58,644 bases of DNA. It comes from an archaeon (lineage in GTDB: Archaea > Hydrothermarchaeota > Hydrothermarchaeia > JALTZZ01). The notes beneath the pieces are model-generated. The model was given only the letters and a program-made list of their open reading frames with translations, was not told where the DNA came from and ran no database searches. How positions within the stretch are numbered: the stretch's first letter is position 1; every line of letters starts with the position of its first letter. Where the stretch lies: positions 1-58,644 of the forward strand of contig JALTZZ010000059.1 of the NCBI GenBank assembly GCA_027051165.1, written 5' to 3'. Below, one piece after another: positions 35,186-44,147 of this stretch. A program made the translations under genes and the position numbers.

Positions 35186-36199
35186 TCAGAACAGCGGTTT
35201 TATATCATCAAAAAGCTCTTCTAACTCCTTAGGAATTTTTTGTGTGGTTTCCTTTTCCTTAATTTTTGTTTCAAAATCTTCCAATATATCGCCAATGCCG
35301 TTGAACATTATACATATATCTAAATGTTTTGCATCCAAGTAGTCCCTAAATATATATTCGAGTTCAGCATTAAATTTCCTTTTGCACCACTCTCTTCCAT
35401 AGTTTTGCCCGTGAAGCTTGCTTAAATCACCTATAGCGATGAAGCTTGCCTCTCTAAACTCTTTTAAATTGAAGTATGTATAGTTTCTTATTATTGTTTC
35501 GAGCGCATCCTTGACAGAGATGTCGTTCTTTGTTGTCATGATTCCAAACGTTGATATGTTTCCCTTTACAAGCCTGTATATTTCTATCGGCGGAAGTAGG
35601 TGGAGAAGGTTGTATATCGAGCTGTTTACGTATTTATACGCACCTACAATATCTTCACCTCTGCTAACGAGAACGTTGTTGTCGAGAACTATGCAACCGT
35701 CAAGCTTGTCAACTATCCTGTCAAAATTTTCATAAACGTTCTTTATATAAACGTAGCCTTCCGTTCTTGACGGGAGTATAAGGATTCCTATTACGGGAAT
35801 CTTGTATACAACTCTAACGCTCTCTGCAATAACTGGCATAGCCCCAGTCCCAGTTCCTCCTCCTAAACCGGCGACAACAAAAAATACATCAGGCTTTGTG
35901 GGATTGGCTCTTCTTATAGCTTGCATTGCGATTTCAAGCTCTTCTTCCATTATTATCCGAGCTAAATCTACGTCTCCTCCGGTTCCTTTACCCTTAACCC
36001 TACTGCTGCCAACCAAGACTCTGTTCTCCTTAGGTATTGATGAGAGTTGCTTGATGCTGTCGCTCGTATCTATAGCTACACCCCTAATATCATCAGATTT
36101 TTCATAAAGCTTTTGAATAATAGCCTTAAATATATTCTTCTTAAATAAACTTTCTACTACCTTTGATCCAGCACCACCTACACCGATTATTGAAAGCAT
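35186..36199 (-). CDS. Divergent FtsZ-superfamily GTPase (B)
   Basis: IIGVGGAGSKVVE, VVAGLGGGTGTGAMP. Confidence 0.88.
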   Translation of the reverse strand: MLSIIGVGGAGSKVVESLFKKNIFKAIIQKLYEKSDDIRGVAIDTSDSIKQLSSIPKENRVLVGSSRVKGKGTGGDVDLARIIMEEELEIAMQAIRRANPTKPDVFFVVAGLGGGTGTGAMPVIAESVRVVYKIPVIGILILPSRTEGYVYIKNVYENFDRIVDKLDGCIVLDNNVLVSRGEDIVGAYKYVNSSIYNLLHLLPPIEIYRLVKGNISTFGIMTTKNDISVKDALETIIRNYTYFNLKEFREASFIAIGDLSKLHGQNYGREWCKRKFNAELEYIFRDYLDAKHLDICIMFNGIGDILEDFETKIKEKETTQKIPKELEELFDDIKPLF

Positions 36200-36207
36200 A
36201 AAAGCAC

Positions 36208-37350
36208 CTAAAGGCTTTCTATATCACCAAGTAAGTAGTCCAAGTCTCTCCTTTCTCCCCCAGCCTCTGTTGCAAGCTGTTCCTGAACCTTCTTAGCCCT
36301 TTCAAGAAGCTTTTTAACTCTCGGAATCTCAGTTATACCGGCAAGCAGAACGACGCATGCAACGTTGTTTGCTTTTGGCACTGGATAATCCCCTCCTCTT
36401 ACTTCCGTGCCCCTTATACTCGACTCTAACCACTGCCTCGCCTTTTCGATACCCTTCCTATCGAGCTCTTCTGGAGGACCGGCTATTACTATTAGAGCCT
36501 TCTGTGCAGAGGTATAGTCGCATGGTAGCAGCAATCTGCCCTTAACAGCCCTCTTTGTTACACTTAGTATTCTGCTGGCTTTTCCTATGTCATACTCTTT
36601 TTTCTTAAACAGCCTCCTTAGGAATCCTTCCCTTTTAACGGCTTCAGCGGCATATCCTAAGGTAGCAATTCCACCCGCTTTTAATGTATTTATAATTTCG
36701 CTCGCATCAACCACCTTTTCAGCTACAACTTTTGCGTGCTTAACTTCACCGGCTCTGCAGAGAATTCCAACCCTCTTTACAATTTCCATGTTTATCCTTT
36801 CATAAGCCTCTCTAACGCTTTCACCGGGTCTCAGGAAGGCTCCGTTATCCACAAGAATAACAGCATCTGCAACAGGAAGCAGTGCTTTAAGACTTCTTGC
36901 AGCATTTAAAGTATATATATCACCTTCATTTTCTGCTGGGAGAACACCTATCGCATATACGGGCTCATCGTATATCCTCTTTAGATGCTTCGCAACAACG
37001 GGTATTGAGCCGCTTCCCGTTCCGCCACCAAGGGCTGCAACAAGTATAAAAGCATCTATCGTGCTGACATCCTTATTTGCAACTTTGTTTAAAATAAGTT
37101 CAATTTCTTCCTCAGCGATTTTTGCAGCAAGCTTATTGTCAGCCCCAACACCATGTCCTTTAACCACAGTCTCGCCGAGAAGGACTCTATCTTCTCTATT
37201 TATATATTTTAAGCCCATCAAATCACTTAACGCAGTATTTACTGCAATCGCTTCAAATGTATGTGGAACATGGCTCTTTCTATCTTCAGCTATAAACAAA
37301 TCCACAATCTTTCCACCAGCCTGCCCCAAACCTATAAGCAATACCTTCAT
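36208..37350 (-). CDS. CetZ-family tubulin/FtsZ-like GTPase (A)
   Basis: [48 protein letters not shown]. Confidence 0.92.
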   Translation of the reverse strand: MKVLLIGLGQAGGKIVDLFIAEDRKSHVPHTFEAIAVNTALSDLMGLKYINREDRVLLGETVVKGHGVGADNKLAAKIAEEEIELILNKVANKDVSTIDAFILVAALGGGTGSGSIPVVAKHLKRIYDEPVYAIGVLPAENEGDIYTLNAARSLKALLPVADAVILVDNGAFLRPGESVREAYERINMEIVKRVGILCRAGEVKHAKVVAEKVVDASEIINTLKAGGIATLGYAAEAVKREGFLRRLFKKKEYDIGKASRILSVTKRAVKGRLLLPCDYTSAQKALIVIAGPPEELDRKGIEKARQWLESSIRGTEVRGGDYPVPKANNVACVVLLAGITEIPRVKKLLERAKKVQEQLATEAGGERRDLDYLLGDIESL

Positions 37351-37476
37351 ACACTTTCCTCCGTGAGAATGATGTTTGTGTTTGCTAATTCTAACGAACT
37401 TATTATAATAAAAAACTTTCGTTCCATATAAACTTTGTGAGGCATGTATGAATGTTTTATAACCTAAAAATTTAAA

Positions 37477-38202
37477 TTAAAATTCCAAATCCTCCCTTGA
37501 ATAAACAACAAATCTATTATTTTGGTATAAAAGGGGAAAATACTGAGTGTCGTGGTTTGTAAACCTCATCTTTACAACTCCGAGATACCTCTCCATAATT
37601 GTAACTATATCGTCCCCTCTCCTCTCCATAACGAGGTGTATTATTCCATCTGCAAGGAACTCTTCTACACCGTAGTGCCCAAATCTTACCTTAGTCCCCT
37701 GCTCAATTTCCGATATTAGAAAAGACGTTACTCCCAAATCTCTTAAACTTTTGAAGAAATAAAATATTTCGCTTCTTGGATCATCTATTGTTGTTAAAGA
37801 ATATATTGCATTTAAAGAATCTATAACAAGAAGTTCAAAGTCAATTTCAGATTTCATTTCTTTTAAGAATACAGAAATTTTTTCAATCCAGTTTGAATAT
37901 TTTTTCTTCCTAATTTTTTCTGAAATTTCATTAAAGTCTACTATTTTTAGATTTTCGTTATAGTCCATATTTAATTTTCTCATTTGAAGCATTAAACTAT
38001 CAATATCCTGCTCTATCGTTATATAGAGTCCGGGGATTTTTTCGTAGAGTGCATTTTTGTAGAGTATGCTGTAGCAGAGAGAAGACTTCATTGTTCCAGC
38101 ACTTCCGCACACCAAATTAACCGTTCCTTTTGGAATACCACCTTCGATTCTCTCATCAAAATTCTCTATATATGTTTTTATTCTCGGGATTTCGAGAGCC
38201 AT
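37477..38202 (-). CDS. KaiC/RecA-like ATPase
   Basis: VNLVCGSAGTMKSSLCYSILY Walker A-like; ELLVIDSLNAIYSL Walker B. Confidence 0.88.
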   Translation of the reverse strand: MALEIPRIKTYIENFDERIEGGIPKGTVNLVCGSAGTMKSSLCYSILYKNALYEKIPGLYITIEQDIDSLMLQMRKLNMDYNENLKIVDFNEISEKIRKKKYSNWIEKISVFLKEMKSEIDFELLVIDSLNAIYSLTTIDDPRSEIFYFFKSLRDLGVTSFLISEIEQGTKVRFGHYGVEEFLADGIIHLVMERRGDDIVTIMERYLGVVKMRFTNHDTQYFPLLYQNNRFVVYSREDLEF

Positions 38203-38267
38203 AATAAAATTTATGCTACGTTAATTTAAATAAATCTTACTGCTCAATAAGTAGAGTAGGTGGTTGC

Positions 38268-39704
38268 ATGCATGCTAAGAGGGAGAAATGGGCTAACAAC
38301 TTTAGCGAGTGGTTTAACGAGGTAATAGAGACTGCTGGGATTCTCGACGTAAGGTATCCAGTTAAAGGACTCTACGTTTGGCTACCCTACGGTTTTAAAA
38401 TAAGGAGGCTTGTAACAGAGCTCATAAGGGAGATTCTATATAGATATGATCATGAAGAAGTCCTCTTCCCGATATTAATTCCAGAGACGGAATTTGCTAA
38501 AGAAGCACAGCACATAAAAGGTTTTGAGGATCAGGTTTATTGGGTTACACACGGCGGCTTAGATGAGCTAAATGTTAAGCTTGTTTTGAGACCTACAAGC
38601 GAAACCGCATTCTATCCAATGTTTGCCCTATGGATAAGAAGCCACGCTGACATGCCGCTCAAGATATTCCAAATAGGTAGCGTGTTCAGATACGAAACGA
38701 AACACACGAGACCTCTCATCAGGCTTAGAGAGATTACAACTTTTAAAGAGGCTCATACGGCTCATGCAAGCTATGAAGATGCTGAAAGACAGGTTAAAGA
38801 AGCCATAGCAATATACAAAGAGTTCTTTGACAGACTGGCTATACCGTATAGCATATGCAGAAGACCTGACTGGGACAAATTTCCGGGTGCGGAATATACC
38901 GTAGCTTTCGATACGATATTTCCAGATGGAAGAACACTTCAGATAGCTACCGTCCACAACCTCGCACAGAACTTTTCTAAAACATTCGAGATTACGTTTG
39001 AAAACATAAAAGGTGAGCAGGAGTATGCTTATCAAACATGCTACGGAATAAGCGATAGGGTTATAGCAAGCCTAATCGCACTGCACGGAGACGATAGGGG
39101 CTTAATCTTAGTTCCTGAAGTATCGCCAATACAAGTTGTTATAGTTCCAATATGGTATAAAGATAAAAAGGAAGAAATAACAGAGAGATGTTTCGAAATT
39201 AAAGAAAAACTTGAAAAAATTGGAATTAGAGCACATGTAGATGATAGGGAGAAGATTAGGCCAGGGGCTAAGTTTTATGAGTGGGAGCTCAAGGGAATAC
39301 CAGTTAGAATTGAAATAGGACCAAAAGACTTTGAGGAAAACACCATTACTGTATGCAGAAGGGATACATTAGAAAAAATAAGAATAAATGCGGATGAGCT
39401 TGAAAAAATAAAGGATATTTTCGCAGAAATATATAAAAACCTAAAGAATAGAGCCCATGAAGAATTTAATAAGAGAATATCCTTTGTAGATGATATTGAG
39501 GAAGCGAAAAAATGTATAAAAGAGAAGAAGGTTGTTAGAGCATTTTGGTGCGGAGAAGAGGAGTGCGGCAAGGAAATAGAAGATAAGGTGGAGGCAAGCC
39601 TCTTGGGGATTCTCTTGGAAGGTTCAAGGAGTGCTGAAGGAATGAAGTGTGTAAACTGCAAAAAGGAGGCAAAATATGAAATACAGATAGCAAGGACGTA
39701 TTAA
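38268..39704 (+). CDS. proS: Prolyl-tRNA synthetase (archaeal type)
   Basis: LRPTSETAFYPMFALWI, VFRYETKHTRPLIRLREI, HGDDRGLILVPEVSP. Confidence 0.97.
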   Translation: MHAKREKWANNFSEWFNEVIETAGILDVRYPVKGLYVWLPYGFKIRRLVTELIREILYRYDHEEVLFPILIPETEFAKEAQHIKGFEDQVYWVTHGGLDELNVKLVLRPTSETAFYPMFALWIRSHADMPLKIFQIGSVFRYETKHTRPLIRLREITTFKEAHTAHASYEDAERQVKEAIAIYKEFFDRLAIPYSICRRPDWDKFPGAEYTVAFDTIFPDGRTLQIATVHNLAQNFSKTFEITFENIKGEQEYAYQTCYGISDRVIASLIALHGDDRGLILVPEVSPIQVVIVPIWYKDKKEEITERCFEIKEKLEKIGIRAHVDDREKIRPGAKFYEWELKGIPVRIEIGPKDFEENTITVCRRDTLEKIRINADELEKIKDIFAEIYKNLKNRAHEEFNKRISFVDDIEEAKKCIKEKKVVRAFWCGEEECGKEIEDKVEASLLGILLEGSRSAEGMKCVNCKKEAKYEIQIARTY

Positions 39705-39706
39705 AA

Positions 39707-39772
39707 TTGCTCTGTTGCAAGTTTAATAAGAATAATAACCCCCTTACGAGATGTGTAATGTAAGGAGATTAC
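39707..39772. mobile_element. IS-end scar: TTGCTCTGTTGCAAGTTT followed by hairpin
   Basis: Matches the terminus of the 48.28-49.11 kb IS; hairpin cccccttac..gtaagga resembles that at 467-500. Confidence 0.6.
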
Positions 39773-40055
39773 TTTTTATAATAATTTAATGAGTTTACGT
39801 TTTTTTAATTGGCTCTTATATAACTTTTCTGATTGGTAGATGAAGATCGTCCAAATAATATGATTTTGGCATGACCATGTCTTCGTCATTTGGATAGTTT
39901 TTCGATGTCTATGCCAGCGAGAAATTTCCAACCAAAAGAGTTATAAGAACCTTTTAATTTCCTTCGGTATTTATTTAGCAATTCAAAATTTGGGATATAA
40001 AGCCTCCAGCAAGCGAAACGTTTATATAGTTGTTGTTCAGTAATCATGAACAAAT

Positions 40056-40260
40056 AGCCCTCGTCTCGATGAAGCTCTTTAAGCTAAGCCGGCGACGGAA
40101 TAGAGCTGAGAGAGGAGGGTTTAATGGGGTGCTTTGCCAAGCCGTGCTTCTAAGGGTTGAGGAACCAGCTGTGGTAGAAGCCTATGTAGCTGGAATGTCA
40201 ATGATACCCCTTAGAGGCACAAACTTCCCCGCGAGCACTTTAGCGCTGGGAGGAAGTCAA
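40056..40260 (+). mobile_element. GC-rich segment, probable IS200/IS605 right end / omega-RNA-like remnant without tnpB
   Basis: GC-rich island in AT-rich DNA; ends gggaggaagTCAA, like IS605-family right-end junctions; no tnpB reading frame nearby. Confidence 0.45.
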
Positions 40261-40318
40261 AGTGAAACACAATATTAATATAAAAGGGTTTCATCTAATA
40301 TACTTCTGGGTGTGAGAG

Positions 40319-40747
40319 ATGTATAAAAAGATACTCGTTCCAACAGACGGTAGCGAGGTTGCAAATAATGCTGCTGAGCATGCTGTAAATCTTGCAAAAG
40401 CACTAAATTCTAAGATATATGCGGTATACATAATAGATATATCCGCATTCGTAGGAATTCCAACCCAAGCTTTCTGGCAGAGCATAAGAATGTTGCTTGA
40501 AGAGGAAGGAAAGAAGGCTATAAAATTTGTTGAGGATCTTGCAAAAGAGAAGGGTGTAGATTTCGAAGGAATTATAAAAGAAGGTTCCCCCGGAGAGGAA
40601 ATTGTAAAAATAGCAAAAGAGAAAGAGGCTGACCTTATCGTTATGGGGACTTCCGGAAGAACAGGCTTAGATAGATTTCTCCTTGGTAGTGTTGCTGAGA
40701 AGGTTATAAGAACTGCTCCATGCCCAGTTATGGTTGTTCATAAATAA
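40319..40747 (+). CDS. Universal stress protein (UspA family)
   Basis: ILVPTDGSEVA..., GTSGRTGLDRFLLGSVAEKVIRTAPCPVMVV. Confidence 0.95.
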   Translation: MYKKILVPTDGSEVANNAAEHAVNLAKALNSKIYAVYIIDISAFVGIPTQAFWQSIRMLLEEEGKKAIKFVEDLAKEKGVDFEGIIKEGSPGEEIVKIAKEKEADLIVMGTSGRTGLDRFLLGSVAEKVIRTAPCPVMVVHK

Positions 40748-40752
40748 TTTCG

Positions 40753-41595
40753 GTGATCAGAATGAAAGTTAGCGATATAATGACAAAAGAAGTTATATGT
40801 GCAGAAGTTCCCGGAACTACGAGAGAGGCTCTTGATTTAATAATAAAGCACAATATATCTGGCTTGCCGGTTGTTAAAAGAGGAACAAGAGAACTTGTTG
40901 GTATTGTTACTAAGAGCGATTTTGCGAGAAAGCCTGAGGAAAATCAGCTCGCATTGTTAATGACGAAAAATGTCGTTACGATAAATCCCAGTGCAGATAT
41001 AAGAGAAGCAGCAAAAATATTTGTTGAAAAAGGATTTAGAAGGCTTCCGGTAGTTGACAACGGCAATATAGTTGGAATAATATCGGTGAGTGACGTTGTC
41101 TGGAAAGGTTTGCCAAGACTAAATATAAAAGATCCAGTAGAAAAGTTTATGGAGGAAAAGGTTATTACTCTGTGGCAGAATACACCTTTAAAAGTTGCAC
41201 ATAAGATTATGAGACTTAGCAAGGAAAGAGCATTACTTGTTTTGGACAATGAAGGAAAACTTGTTGGTATAATTGAGGATATAGACCTTTTAAAAGTTAT
41301 TGATGTAAGAGAATATACAGAAAAATCGGAAAGCCTGAGCTCTACAGAAGGCGATAAATGGGGGTGGGACAGCAAGAGCGTTGTTTATATAATGAAGAGA
41401 ACACTTGAGCTACCAGATAAGATGGTTAAGGATGTTATGGTAACAAACGTAATAACAGCTCTCAAGTCTACGAGCATAAGCGAGGTTGCAAAACGCATGG
41501 CAATGGCAAAAATAAATCAAGTGCCAATAATAGATGCAGAAGGGGAAATTATTGGCATTGTCAAAGATATCAACCTGCTGAAGGCTATCGTTTAG
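40753..41595 (+). CDS. CBS-domain protein (four CBS motifs)
   Basis: Repeated VxDIMTxxVI...GLPVV...LVGIV units. Confidence 0.93.
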   Translation: MIRMKVSDIMTKEVICAEVPGTTREALDLIIKHNISGLPVVKRGTRELVGIVTKSDFARKPEENQLALLMTKNVVTINPSADIREAAKIFVEKGFRRLPVVDNGNIVGIISVSDVVWKGLPRLNIKDPVEKFMEEKVITLWQNTPLKVAHKIMRLSKERALLVLDNEGKLVGIIEDIDLLKVIDVREYTEKSESLSSTEGDKWGWDSKSVVYIMKRTLELPDKMVKDVMVTNVITALKSTSISEVAKRMAMAKINQVPIIDAEGEIIGIVKDINLLKAIV

Positions 41596-41638
41596 TATGG
41601 AAAAGTTTTATATTCATATCATGTAGTATTCTAAAACT

Positions 41639-42547
41639 ATGTTCATGCTAATTGCTATACTGCTTGCACTCATAGGAGCTGTATTCGGTATAGTATATAT
41701 CAAAGGAGCTCTATTCCTTTTAAGGGTAATTTTAAGCCTTGGATTTTTAGGATTAAGCATATTCATAGGATTCTTCTCAGCGATAACACTGTATGCGAGA
41801 AATCTTAAATACTTTATATATACACTTCCATTTTTAATTCCAAGCTTATATGCAGCATATCTGTCAATCTTATGGAAAAATCCTCTCCACATTTTAGGGA
41901 TAATAATATATTTAATAGTTGCTGGAATCTTAGCCTTTTTAAAAATTAGCGAACCGGATGTGGGCATATTTGAGAGGCTTTTACCAGCTGAAACTTTGGA
42001 GAGAAGGGGTAAATATTTCTATGCAGCAAGGAAGTATGAAAAGCGTGGAGACCTTTTAAAAGCTGCTGAAGCGTATAAAAAAGGTGGAATGATTGAAAGT
42101 GCAGCCTATGTATATGAAAAAGCAGGCATGTTTGATAAGGCTGCGGAATGCTATGAGATTCTTGCTGAAAAAGAAAGAGAATATCTGAAGGATGCAAGTG
42201 AAGCTTGGAAGAAAGCTGGAAATTTGAGAAAAGCTGCAGAACTTCTTGAAAAATATGCTGAAACCGAGGAGTGGTATCTTGAAGATGCCGCAAAGCTGTG
42301 GGAAGAAGTTGATAAAGAAAGAGCAAAAGAAATATGGAAAAAAGTAGCTGAATACTATGAAAAAGAAGCTAAGGAGGAAGGTGTTTTCTACGAAGATGCA
42401 GCAAAAGCCTATGAAAAAATTGGCAATGTAGAGAAGGCTAAGGAAATGTATAAGAAGTTCATAGATTACTGCAGAGAACAAGCAAAATACGACAAAGCAT
42501 GGCTTAAATATGTTGAAGAGGTAGAAGAAAAGCTTAAAAAACTATGA
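41639..42547 (+). CDS. Membrane protein with cytoplasmic TPR-like repeats
   Basis: N-terminal TM helices, then repeated AAEAYKKGGMIESAAYVYEKAGMFDKAAECYE units. Confidence 0.85.
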   Translation: MFMLIAILLALIGAVFGIVYIKGALFLLRVILSLGFLGLSIFIGFFSAITLYARNLKYFIYTLPFLIPSLYAAYLSILWKNPLHILGIIIYLIVAGILAFLKISEPDVGIFERLLPAETLERRGKYFYAARKYEKRGDLLKAAEAYKKGGMIESAAYVYEKAGMFDKAAECYEILAEKEREYLKDASEAWKKAGNLRKAAELLEKYAETEEWYLEDAAKLWEEVDKERAKEIWKKVAEYYEKEAKEEGVFYEDAAKAYEKIGNVEKAKEMYKKFIDYCREQAKYDKAWLKYVEEVEEKLKKL

Positions 42548-43509
42548 AATCCTACATAACGCTAATAATTTTGATAGTATTTCTTATTATATTCGGAACG
42601 TTGGGATACATGTATTTAGAAGGATTAAGCTTTATAGATGCCGTATTTACAACAATATATACATTAACAACGACTGGATATGAAAATCCAGCCACAAAGA
42701 CTTCTACGAAAATTTTAAGCATGATATTAATTATTCTTGGAATTTTCACATTTTTTTATGCAATTCCAATTATAATAAGTCCAATTGTTGAGAGAAAAAT
42801 AAAGGCAAGCTTAGGATTAAGAAAAGTCTCTCTTAGAGATCATGTTGTTATATCGAGGTTCAACGTCCTCTCAGAAACAATAATAGAAACTTTAAAGAAG
42901 TATGGAGTAGATTATGTCGTTATTGAGAACAGAGAGGATAGAATAAGAGATATGGTAAGAAAAGGTATAAGTTTTATATTCGGAGATCCAAAAGAAAGTA
43001 TGAGCTTAGAGAATGCAAATATAAGAGAGGCAAAATCGCTTATATTAACATCGAAGGACGATGCGGAGAACATATATGTAACAATTGCAGCGAAGGAAAT
43101 AAATCCGAACATCTTCATATATTCAACCGTAAGAGATCCAGAGAACAAGAAGCTCTACGAAAAGCTTGGTGTTAAAAGGGTAATAGATCCTTGGGAGATA
43201 TCTATAAAGGCTATAACAGAGAGTGCAACAAAGCCCTATGCAATTGATTTCTTGGAGAAAATAACGTTGATGGAGGGAATTTATTTGGAGCAGTTTAAGG
43301 TTCCAGAGTTTTTAATAGGGAAAAAACTTCTTGAATCCAACATAAGAGAAAAAACCGATGGCGCAAGTGTTGTTGCTATATTCAGAAATGGAAGTTTAAT
43401 TCTAAATCCGTGTGCAGAAGAGGTATTGGAAAAAGACGACATAATTCTTTTAATGGGGAATGAATATCAAATAAAAAAAGCCAAAAAATATCTTGGTGCT
43501 GAGAAATGA
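42544..43509 (+). CDS. Two-TM potassium-channel-like protein with RCK (TrkA-N/TrkA-C) domain
   Basis: Pore TIYTLTTTGYENPATKTSTK between two TM helices; RCK-like remainder. Confidence 0.9.
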   Translation: MKSYITLIILIVFLIIFGTLGYMYLEGLSFIDAVFTTIYTLTTTGYENPATKTSTKILSMILIILGIFTFFYAIPIIISPIVERKIKASLGLRKVSLRDHVVISRFNVLSETIIETLKKYGVDYVVIENREDRIRDMVRKGISFIFGDPKESMSLENANIREAKSLILTSKDDAENIYVTIAAKEINPNIFIYSTVRDPENKKLYEKLGVKRVIDPWEISIKAITESATKPYAIDFLEKITLMEGIYLEQFKVPEFLIGKKLLESNIREKTDGASVVAIFRNGSLILNPCAEEVLEKDDIILLMGNEYQIKKAKKYLGAEK

Positions 43510-44141
43510 TCCTTATATGTGGTTTTGGTAGGCATGGGAAAAGGATTGCAAAAGAGCTTGAAAAGCTTGGCTTAGAATTTATAGCTATAGATAAAGATCC
43601 GAAAGCTGCAGAAGGCTACGAAAATGTTCTTGTAGGAGATGCAAAAAACGAAGATATCTTAAAAAGAGCTGATATTAAAAATGCTGAATCCCTCATAGTA
43701 GCCGTAGACAACGATGCTGATGCAATGCTTATAACCCTTGTAGCGAGGAGTTTAAATGAAAAAATAAACATTGTTGCCAAAGCGGACAATCTTGAAAGCG
43801 TTGAGAAGCTTGAAAAAGTCGGTGCAAACTGGGTTATCACCCCCTATATAGTTGCTGGTAAGCTGTTAGCAAAGTTTGCGGTTTCTCCAATGGCAGCATC
43901 CTTTTTAGATACGCTAATGCTTGGAAACGAATATGAAATAGATCAAGTAAAAGTAGAGAAGAGTGATAAGAGAACACTTAGAGAAATTAATCTCACGAAA
44001 TACTGTGTTTTTGTTCTCGGAGTTTACAGAGGTAGTGAGCTCTTTATAAGTCCTAAAGCTGATTTTAAATTGCAAAAAGATGACATTCTCGTGATCGTTG
44101 GAAAGAGAGAAAATATAAATACCATAAGAAATATAATATAA
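43506..44141 (+). CDS. Stand-alone RCK/TrkA K+-transport regulator
   Basis: LICGFGRHGKRIAKEL; TrkA-C tail. Confidence 0.92.
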   Translation: MILICGFGRHGKRIAKELEKLGLEFIAIDKDPKAAEGYENVLVGDAKNEDILKRADIKNAESLIVAVDNDADAMLITLVARSLNEKINIVAKADNLESVEKLEKVGANWVITPYIVAGKLLAKFAVSPMAASFLDTLMLGNEYEIDQVKVEKSDKRTLREINLTKYCVFVLGVYRGSELFISPKADFKLQKDDILVIVGKRENINTIRNII

Positions 44142-44147
44142 GGCAGA

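Noticed and set aside
40030-40278. 82-aa ORF near the uspA gene
   Set aside because: No protein family recognised and its span coincides with the GC-rich IS605-end/ncRNA-like segment; treated as non-coding or relic.
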